This document shows positions 1 to 5,164 of a stretch of 6,704 nt of DNA, in pieces (the stretch's first letter is position 1; each line of letters opens with the position of its first letter). Source of the stretch: Clostridiales bacterium (GTDB taxonomy: Bacteria; Bacillota; Clostridia; Christensenellales; CAG-138); NCBI GenBank assembly GCA_009783775.1, contig WRCT01000098.1, positions 1-6,704 of the forward strand, read 5' to 3'. Under the pieces are notes generated by a model. It had not been told where the DNA came from. It was given only the letters and a program-made list of their open reading frames with translations, and ran no database searches. A program made the position numbers and the translations under genes.

Positions 1-63
1 GACGGAATGATCTCCCGTATATACGCCAACGGCGATCATGTGGACATTGAATGGAAAATCTGA
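1..63 (+). CDS. C-terminal end of an unidentified protein (partial)
   Basis: Frame 1 is open from the window edge for 20 codons and ends at a TGA at 61-63. The visible residues include ISRIYANGD and end in DIEWKI. This looks like a short beta-strand tail. The pattern 'I-x-x-I-x-V/A-x-x-G-x-x-x-x-I-x-W-K' recalls the extreme C-terminus of some large serine recombinases, but 20 residues are too few to assign a family. The start and most of the gene lie outside the window. The neighbouring minus-strand lipoprotein gene converges on it, with a 74-base gap. Confidence 0.5.
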   Translation, partial: DGMISRIYANGDHVDIEWKI

Positions 64-120
64 CGGGTCACAGACTCGCCAGGTACAAGGACAAGTTTTT
101 GTTACTTTGTCAACAGTAGT

Positions 121-134
121 GTAGTTTGTAGTTT
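121..134. repeat. Tandem heptamer GTAGTTT x2
   Basis: Two exact copies of the 7-base unit GTAGTTT (121-127 and 128-134) sit directly after a partial GTAGT (116-120). They lie 3 bases beyond the stop codon of the metallophosphoesterase gene. Two other 7-base tandem runs, with different units, occur in the other gene-free stretches at 1304-1324 and at the right edge. Confidence 0.6.
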
Positions 135-137
135 GGG

Positions 138-1205
138 TCATCGCCACGGTATGATCATGACGAACGCCTCGCTGTCCGCGTCCATGTCATACATGAGCTC
201 GCCCCTGCCGGACAGCGTCCGGCGGTCATCCTTCAGCATATTGTATTCATCCAGCCAGGGCGAATAGGTCATCACATGGATAACCCCCTTGTCCTCGCGC
301 ACCTGCATCAGCCGCAGATAGCCGCTGCCGCCGAAGTCGCCCGCCGCCTGATAGTTCATCATCATTTGCCACACGGTCCGTCCGCCCTCCAGCGTCTCGG
401 GCACGTTATAGATGCCGTAGCGGTGTCCGCAAAGCACCATATAGATGTTCGGGTTCGTGGCCACGACCTCCTCAAAAAGCCGCTGTCCCGTCTCGGAACG
501 CGTGCCGTCCGTCATGAAATAATCGTGCACGCACAATATGCCGACCCGATCGGGATAAGCGCGGAAGGTCTCATTCAACCAGCGGATCTCAGCCCGGCCG
601 ATGTTGTGGCTCATATACACAAAGAGGTAGGCCGTGCCGCCGATGTCCAGCAGGTCATAGTGCCCGCGGTTGTTCTTGTACGAGCCGCCGTAATGCGGCA
701 GGCCGGCAAACTTTGCCTCGCCGAAATATTCTTCATACAACTCCCAGCCGCCACGCGTTTTCTCCATGTCATGGTTGCCCGCCAGCACGCCGTAGGGGAT
801 GTCCGCCAGCAGATCCCAAGCCGCGCGGGCGGCCTCCCATTGGTAGACTTCTGAGTTATCGTCCACAATATCGCCCGTGCAGATCACATAGCGCAGGTTC
901 ATTTTCTCCTGCTCGCGCGCCAGGAACCGCGTCATGGACAGATAAATCTCGGGAAACTCTTTGGCGTAATACTGCGGGTCGGAGATCCAGGCGATGGTAT
1001 AGGCGTCGCCCTCGGCCCAATACGCGGGCGTTGGCGTAGGACCCGCGGTCGACGCAGCGGGCGTGTGCTGTGCCCCTACCGCAACCCCCTCCTTGACCGG
1101 CAGCGTAATCTGCTCGGGCACAGGCGTCGCTTTCGGCGCGACCGTCCCGTTGCACGCAGCCAGCAAAAACGCCAATATAATCAATGGCAAGAGCTTTACT
1201 TTCAC
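138..1205 (-). CDS. Lipoprotein with calcineurin-like metallophosphoesterase domain
   Basis: A 355-residue protein probably anchored on the outer face of the cell membrane and hydrolysing phosphoester bonds; its substrate is unknown. The N-terminus is a lipoprotein signal: Lys at 2 and 4, a hydrophobic run at 5-17, and lipobox LAAC with the lipidated Cys18. A Pro/Thr/Ala-rich linker follows to about residue 62. Metallophosphoesterase motifs appear in order: SDPQ (75-78), GDIVD (111-115), GNHD (143-146), VHD (226-228) and GHRYG (260-264). The first motif is D-x-Q rather than the usual D-x-H, a variant I recall from a secreted subgroup of this superfamily, so it need not mean loss of activity. 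The start is GTG; an in-frame TAG lies four codons upstream, so no longer start exists. No Shine-Dalgarno site is visible, and the promoter places the mRNA start at about the GTG. The gene is monocistronic and divergent from sigG. Confidence 0.85.
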   Translation of the reverse strand: MKVKLLPLIILAFLLAACNGTVAPKATPVPEQITLPVKEGVAVGAQHTPAASTAGPTPTPAYWAEGDAYTIAWISDPQYYAKEFPEIYLSMTRFLAREQEKMNLRYVICTGDIVDDNSEVYQWEAARAAWDLLADIPYGVLAGNHDMEKTRGGWELYEEYFGEAKFAGLPHYGGSYKNNRGHYDLLDIGGTAYLFVYMSHNIGRAEIRWLNETFRAYPDRVGILCVHDYFMTDGTRSETGQRLFEEVVATNPNIYMVLCGHRYGIYNVPETLEGGRTVWQMMMNYQAAGDFGGSGYLRLMQVREDKGVIHVMTYSPWLDEYNMLKDDRRTLSGRGELMYDMDADSEAFVMIIPWR

Positions 1206-1240
1206 AACACTATACTACCATTTTGGGCGTCTACTGTCAA
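1204..1240 (-). promoter_or_regulatory. Vegetative (sigma-A type) promoter of the metallophosphoesterase gene
   Basis: On the minus strand a perfect -35 TTGACA (1240-1235) is followed after exactly 17 bases by TAGTAT (1217-1212), which matches 4 of 6 bases of the -10 consensus. It is preceded by TGG, an extended -10 element. Transcription would begin about six to seven bases later, at 1205 or 1204, which is the first or second base of the GTG start codon. Confidence 0.75.
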
Positions 1241-1257
1241 ACGAGTGGGCCGCGTAG

Positions 1258-1276
1258 GGGCGATTATCAATCGCCC
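1258..1276. repeat. Short palindromic element GGGCGATT-ATC-AATCGCCC
   Basis: A perfect 8-base inverted repeat with a 3-base loop, set in the context GTAGGGGCG...CGCCCGCC. It lies upstream of the -35 element of the lipoprotein gene, and no T-run follows on either strand, so it does not look like an intrinsic terminator. By appearance it may be one copy of a dispersed palindromic intergenic repeat, which needs the genome to confirm. Confidence 0.6.
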
Positions 1277-1303
1277 GCCGTAGAAAAACCCGCGTGAGCG
1301 ATC

Positions 1304-1324
1304 TGACCACTGACCACTGACCAC
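1304..1324. repeat. Tandem heptamer TGACCAC x3
   Basis: Three exact head-to-tail copies of TGACCAC (1304-1310, 1311-1317, 1318-1324), 51 bases upstream of the sigG start codon. There are no spacers between the copies, so this is a short tandem repeat and not a CRISPR. Confidence 0.85.
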
Positions 1325-1375
1325 TATTTTTGTCAAACGCGCTTAAACCGCGCCCCTGCTGGCAAAGCTATCTCC

Positions 1376-2146
1376 ATGCTAAACAAAGTAGAAATCTGTG
1401 GGGTGGATACGTCCAAGCTGCCCATGCTCTCGGGCAAGGAAATGATGGAGCTGCTTTTGCAGGTCAAGGCGGGGGACGAGGCCGCGCGCGAGCGGTTCTT
1501 GCACTGCAACCTGCGGCTCGTGCTCTCCGTGGTGCAGCGATTCGCGGGTCGGGGCGAGCACGCCGACGACTTGTTTCAAGTGGGCTGCATTGGTCTGATC
1601 AAGGCGCTGGAGAACTTTGACCTCAAGCACGAGGTCAAGTTTTCGACCTATGCGGTGCCCATGATCATCGGCGAGATCCGCCGCCACCTGCGCGACTACA
1701 CGGCCATGCGCGTGTCGCGCTCGCTGCGGGACACAGCCTACAAGGCCATGCAGGCGAAGAACAAGCTGATGGAAAACTCCTGCCGCGAACCGACGATCGA
1801 CGAAATCGCCAAGGAACTGGATATGCCGCGCGAGGATATCGTCTTTGCGCTGGACGCAATCTGCGAGCCGGTCTCGCTTTACGAGCCCATCTTCCACGAC
1901 GACGGCGACGCGGTGTTCGTCATCGACCAGCTAAAGGACGGGCGCGTCAGCGAGGCGCTCTGGCTCAACAATCTGGCCCTCAAAGAGGGCATTGCTCATC
2001 TCAACGAGCGCGAGCAAAAAATTCTGCGCCTGCGCTATTTCCTGGGCAAAACCCAAATGGAGGTCAGCCGCGAGATCGGCATCTCCCAAGCCCAGGTCTC
2101 GCGCCTGGAAAAAGGCGCATTGAAACACTTGGAGAAGTATGTTTGA
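1376..2146 (+). CDS. sigG: RNA polymerase sporulation-specific sigma factor SigG
   Basis: A 256-residue late forespore sigma factor that directs RNA polymerase to genes for spore DNA protection, germination and engulfment-stage signalling. The N-terminus NKVEICGVDTSKLP (3-16) is close to B. subtilis SigG and is diagnostic against sigma-F and sigma-B. Region 2 spans about 40-110 (NLRLVLSV at 45-52, DDLFQVGCIGL at 64-74, FSTYAVPMIIGEIRR at 89-103). Region 3 spans about 111-165, with VSRSLRD at 113-119. Region 4 spans about 200-252, with the recognition helix-turn-helix TQMEVSREIG...AQVSRLEK at 226-246. Length is normal for the family. No in-frame ATG, GTG or TTG start was found in the 65 bases before the ATG, and the two residues before NKVEICG fit the family. 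The bases before the ATG lack a Shine-Dalgarno match. It stands alone in the window, without spoIIGA or sigE, which flank it in many Bacilli and Clostridia. Confidence 0.95.
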   Translation: MLNKVEICGVDTSKLPMLSGKEMMELLLQVKAGDEAARERFLHCNLRLVLSVVQRFAGRGEHADDLFQVGCIGLIKALENFDLKHEVKFSTYAVPMIIGEIRRHLRDYTAMRVSRSLRDTAYKAMQAKNKLMENSCREPTIDEIAKELDMPREDIVFALDAICEPVSLYEPIFHDDGDAVFVIDQLKDGRVSEALWLNNLALKEGIAHLNEREQKILRLRYFLGKTQMEVSREIGISQAQVSRLEKGALKHLEKYV

Positions 2147-2220
2147 CTTTTTTGTGGAATTGTATCTTGCGACGGTATTTTGAATTAGAGAGGTAGAGCA
2201 TGGTGGGTCTCTGTGGGCGG
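2147..2220. other. Convergent intergenic region, no clear terminator
   Basis: A 74-base AT-rich gap between the stop codons of sigG (plus strand) and the DUF262 gene (minus strand). It begins with CTTTTTTG, a T-run with no GC-rich stem before it. I see no hairpin of more than four or five pairs followed by a T-run on either strand. It also marks the left limit of the AT-rich segment. Confidence 0.5.
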
Positions 2221-4095
2221 TTACATCTCATCATCGTCCGCCGGATTTATTTCCTCAATGGAGTCATCAATACTTCCGCTGAGCGCCTTTTCCAGCTGAT
2301 TGATTAGCAGGGTTTTACGCTTGGCGCAAAAGTCCTTAAACCGCATGAAGTCAACAATGAATTTATCTTTTTCATCCTTTGGAATCAACATGGAATCTTT
2401 ATCCAAATCATTCTTCTTGCTATCTTTAAGCCATTCATCCAAAGGTTTTCCCTGTTTTGCGCGGTTATCGCTATCGCTCAGCAACTGAAGATTAGGCAAG
2501 CTGTTCCAATTGCTTTTTGATGAATAGAAGGCATACCATTCTTCATTTTCGCAAATAGCCTTTATTTCTTTTAAGCTTTCTTTTTTAAAGGATGTTTCAG
2601 GGTGCATATGGTCGATATCTTTGCAGCGAAATTTTTTAGGGTATTCAGGGAAGAGCAGAGCCAATAATGGATAGCACAAAACGTGCCCCTTTTGCGTTTC
2701 GGAAACAATTTTTTCAATACGCTCGTGGCTAACGCTAAGAGATTTAGCCTCGCCAATAAACTCATCCATTATCGCATTTAGTGGGAAACCCTCGAGATTT
2801 TTATTGTTCTTTATCACATCCCTTGTTCTTCTAATTACATCATCACTGTGGCCGCCGAATTGCCCTGTGATTAACACCAATGACAGCCATTTGGTAATAT
2901 CCCCCCGAATGGTTTCATGTGACAGATTGTTTTCGGTATTATCAAGCTTATACTGTTTATTGATATACATATAGAATACAATGAGTATCACAGCATTTTT
3001 TGCTCTAACGGTTGAATCGGTAAACCCTAATTTTTTAATCAGAGAGAATGCTGCTTTTATTGCGGTTTCAAACTCTTCCCAATTATCTCTGATTTCCCCT
3101 ATGACGCTTGCATTGAAATTCTTTATTGCAAATTTCACCTCAGTATTAAACAACGTTAATGCTGCTTTCATGATAAAATCACGGCTAATCATGAAATCAA
3201 ACTCTGTTTTTATATCCTTAACAAGCTTATCAATGCTGCCTCTTCCTTCGACCCAGTCTTCGACTGTCATTGCAAAAATGAGTTCGGAAAATGTTAGGGG
3301 GATGCCCCCTCCGTTTGTACGCAAAAACACATCGAGAACAAAATGCAGATTTTGATTCGTGATTTTATAGTAAGATAACTTCTCGTTGATTCTAATGGTT
3401 TCATAAAGCTTATCCAGTATTTCAATGGATTGCTCCGTTTCAGAAAAGCCATTTTCATGTAAATACTGTTTGATTCTTTTGCTGCGCTCAAATGTGCCCA
3501 AATCCGCATAGTCACCCAACGTGCCGATTTGTTTCACTTTGAACCATGCCGAAGCATCATGTTTGGCCATTTCTTCATTGCTAAAGAATTTGAAATCATA
3601 CTCAAGTTGCAAGTCGTTATCGCTGGCATCAATATCAAGTTTATCGGTTACATTCAAATATAGTTCTTTTTCGGGAAACTTCTTATAATTCCTTGTCTTA
3701 GGATAACCTCCCGCCGACTTCTTTCCACAGTAGGATCCATCCAATCCAATATATAATGCCGTGAGACGCTGCTGTCCATCAATTACGACAGAAACTTCAT
3801 CATCAGGATCATAAATATGGTCAGCCAATGGGTTGGATTCATCATAGTGGCGACAATAATTCTGAATAAAGGAATACAATTTGAACTTATAGTGATTTTT
3901 TGTATCGCCTTTCAGCTGCCATATCATCAAGGTGTTGATGGGATAATTGCGCATAATGGAATCAAACAGGCGAATGATTCTTTCCTCGTCCCAAACAAAA
4001 TTGCGTTGGATAGCGGGCAACAAATAATCACCCTTGCCAATGGATTTTACTACGTCGCTAATCTTCAACGGTGTCTCAGGTTTGTAGTTGCTCAT
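2221..4095 (-). CDS. DUF262 and DUF1524 (HNH) protein, GmrSD-type modification-dependent restriction nuclease
   Basis: A 624-residue single-chain protein resembling fused GmrS-GmrD type IV restriction enzymes, which use a nucleotide-hydrolysing DUF262 domain and an HNH nuclease to cut modified phage DNA. The DUF262 part shows LPAIQRNFVW (26-35), the RLFDSIMRNYPI run (42-53), DGQQRLTAL (106-114, the nucleotide-site motif) and FLRTNGGGIPLTFSEL (257-272). A mostly helical middle follows. The C-terminal DUF1524-like HNH region has IDHMHPETSF (494-503) with His496 and His498, then NSLPNLQLLSDSDNRAKQG (531-549) with Asn535, Asn544 and Lys547, matching the family's D/E-H-x-x-P and N-L-x-L-L...N...K pattern. 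The tail is acidic (609-623). All key motifs are intact. The start has GGAGGA five bases upstream and lies 14 bases after the WYL gene. Base composition is far lower in GC than its operon partners, suggesting transfer. SspE or BrxU are related alternatives; no ssp or brx genes are seen here. Confidence 0.85.
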   Translation of the reverse strand: MSNYKPETPLKISDVVKSIGKGDYLLPAIQRNFVWDEERIIRLFDSIMRNYPINTLMIWQLKGDTKNHYKFKLYSFIQNYCRHYDESNPLADHIYDPDDEVSVVIDGQQRLTALYIGLDGSYCGKKSAGGYPKTRNYKKFPEKELYLNVTDKLDIDASDNDLQLEYDFKFFSNEEMAKHDASAWFKVKQIGTLGDYADLGTFERSKRIKQYLHENGFSETEQSIEILDKLYETIRINEKLSYYKITNQNLHFVLDVFLRTNGGGIPLTFSELIFAMTVEDWVEGRGSIDKLVKDIKTEFDFMISRDFIMKAALTLFNTEVKFAIKNFNASVIGEIRDNWEEFETAIKAAFSLIKKLGFTDSTVRAKNAVILIVFYMYINKQYKLDNTENNLSHETIRGDITKWLSLVLITGQFGGHSDDVIRRTRDVIKNNKNLEGFPLNAIMDEFIGEAKSLSVSHERIEKIVSETQKGHVLCYPLLALLFPEYPKKFRCKDIDHMHPETSFKKESLKEIKAICENEEWYAFYSSKSNWNSLPNLQLLSDSDNRAKQGKPLDEWLKDSKKNDLDKDSMLIPKDEKDKFIVDFMRFKDFCAKRKTLLINQLEKALSGSIDDSIEEINPADDDEM

Positions 4096-4106
4096 CTTGA
4101 TCCTCC
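4096..4106 (-). promoter_or_regulatory. Ribosome binding site of the DUF262/HNH gene
   Basis: The minus strand reads GGAGGA (4106-4101), then five bases, then the ATG at 4095. It fills most of the 14-base gap after the WYL stop codon, leaving no room for a separate promoter there and supporting cotranscription. Confidence 0.8.
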
Positions 4107-4109
4107 AAT

Positions 4110-5147
4110 TTATAAATATTTTTCACTTATCTTCATTGCCGCCTCGGCAACCCTATCCCGCAATCCCGCCGGTTCCCAAACCTCTATATGCTCGCCGTAT
4201 TGCAGAGCCCAGTAGAACATGGCGTTTTCGTTGACGCGAACAGTTGCCATTACTTCATCGCCGCCTTTGTCCTCAAAAATCACATCTCTGCCGAACCAGT
4301 CGAGAATGTCGCCCGTGATATACCGCTTTGCCGCAAACCTCACATACACGCTTTCACCCGCGAACATATAGATATGCTCCGCCATGTGTTTGGGCAGGTC
4401 CAGGCCGCGTTCCAAGCCTTTGACCAGGCGCATGGGCGTGGCGCGCTCGTTCATAATGCGGATATGTGAAATGCGGTCCACGCGGTAGTTGGAGACGCCG
4501 GGATAATGCTTGCGGTTGCAGATGAGATAATACCGCCCGTTGGTCGCCGCCATCTGATAGGGGCTGACCTTATAGTCACGGGGCTCGCCGGTTTCGCGCC
4601 TGCGCGGGCGGGGACGTTTGTCCGTGCCGTATTCGTTGTAATGAAAGGCCACCATCTTTCGGGCAGAGATCGCCTCGTCCAGCACCTCGATCGTATAAAA
4701 CAGTTCCTTATTCTCCGGCAGCTTTTCGGGCATATTGCGGATGTGTTTGACCTTCGCCTTGAAATAAGTATTCGATAGGCCTTCCAGCTTTTCGATCAGC
4801 GCCTTGCATTGGTTCCAGGGGATATGCTTGGAAAACAGCAGGCTGTCGATAAGCAGGCGCAGCTCGGCGTCGGTGAAGTCGCGGTTGAGATACCAGTCGG
4901 AGAGCATGACCTCGTCCTCGCCGTCCCTGCCCTTGCGGACCGTCTCGGTGTATTCCAGGTCAAAACCGAAATCCAGCAGCTGCATGAGATTGCGCTTGAC
5001 CGCCTTGCGGTCCACGGGCGTGCCGTAGTCCCGCGCCAAAAGACCCATAATCTCCTTCTGACTGAGCCGATGGTTCTCGTCGGAATACTTTTTCAGAATA
5101 TCCAGAATGCGCAGGATGGATGTTTTCTTTGAAGTTGCAGGAAACAT
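4110..5147 (-). CDS. WYL-domain transcriptional regulator
   Basis: A 345-residue DNA-binding regulator. The N-terminal winged helix-turn-helix spans about 8-85 (SILRILDILKKYS at 10-22; QKEIMGLL at 30-37; DRKAVKRNLMQLLDFGF at 46-62). The WYL domain spans about 147-235, where the signature tripeptide reads YYL (206-208) within NGRYYLICN, followed by YRVDRI (221-226). A WCX-like C-terminal region covers about 262-343. WYL domains sense ligands, probably nucleotides or nucleic acid, and relatives such as BrxR and CapW repress phage-defence operons. The chosen ATG has GGGAGGG seven bases upstream. An ATG at 5168 overlaps the previous stop as ATGA but has a poorer ribosome site; it would add seven residues. 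A frame open further upstream overlaps the PcfJ-like gene and is not coding. It lies second in the operon, GC-rich like the gene before it, and probably controls the operon, an inference from context. Confidence 0.88.
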   Translation of the reverse strand: MFPATSKKTSILRILDILKKYSDENHRLSQKEIMGLLARDYGTPVDRKAVKRNLMQLLDFGFDLEYTETVRKGRDGEDEVMLSDWYLNRDFTDAELRLLIDSLLFSKHIPWNQCKALIEKLEGLSNTYFKAKVKHIRNMPEKLPENKELFYTIEVLDEAISARKMVAFHYNEYGTDKRPRPRRRETGEPRDYKVSPYQMAATNGRYYLICNRKHYPGVSNYRVDRISHIRIMNERATPMRLVKGLERGLDLPKHMAEHIYMFAGESVYVRFAAKRYITGDILDWFGRDVIFEDKGGDEVMATVRVNENAMFYWALQYGEHIEVWEPAGLRDRVAEAAMKISEKYL

Positions 5148-5161
5148 AGAGACGCCCTCCC
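5148..5161 (-). promoter_or_regulatory. Ribosome binding site that fixes the WYL gene start
   Basis: GGGAGGG (5161-5155 on the minus strand) is seven bases from the ATG at 5147. It lies inside the reading frame that would begin at the alternative ATG at 5168, so it favours the shorter protein. Confidence 0.7.
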
Positions 5162-5164
5162 GAC

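Larger units (their letters stand above)
1206..1375. other. Divergent intergenic spacer between the lipoprotein gene and sigG
   Basis: This 170-base gene-free stretch holds the leftward promoter, an 8-base palindrome (1258-1276) and a triplicated heptamer (1304-1324). The 9-mer TGTCAAACG occurs twice, at 1235-1243 and 1331-1339. The first copy contains the lipoprotein -35 element on the minus strand; the second has no matching -10. I could not find a convincing sigma-F/sigma-G type promoter (GYATA -35 with a CATNNTA or GGNNANNNT -10) at a proper distance for sigG. Confidence 0.6.

Noticed and set aside
90..111. Terminator after the lipoprotein gene (GACAAG ... CTTTGTC)
   Set aside because: The stem is short, AT-rich and needs a bulge; no clean T-run follows it on the minus strand.
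276..854. 192-codon open frame on the plus strand
   Set aside because: It is antisense to the metallophosphoesterase motifs and has no recognisable domain.
113..1237. 7-base inverted repeat ACAGTAG (113-119) / CTACTGT (1231-1237) flanking the lipoprotein gene
   Set aside because: It is too short and does not extend; the right copy overlaps the -35 element. There is no transposase or target duplication.
1304..1324. CRISPR array
   Set aside because: The repeat copies are contiguous 7-mers with no spacers.
1331..1339. Second leftward promoter using CGTTTGACA
   Set aside because: The -35 match is perfect, but the base positions 17 away on the minus strand fall in the heptamer repeat and do not resemble a -10 element.
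1379..1897. 172-codon open frame on the minus strand
   Set aside because: It is antisense to the conserved regions 2 and 3 of sigG.
2147..4130. Terminal repeats or target duplication bounding the AT-rich nuclease gene
   Set aside because: I compared both edges in direct and inverted orientation and found no matching ends, so a transposon-like insertion is not supported by sequence.
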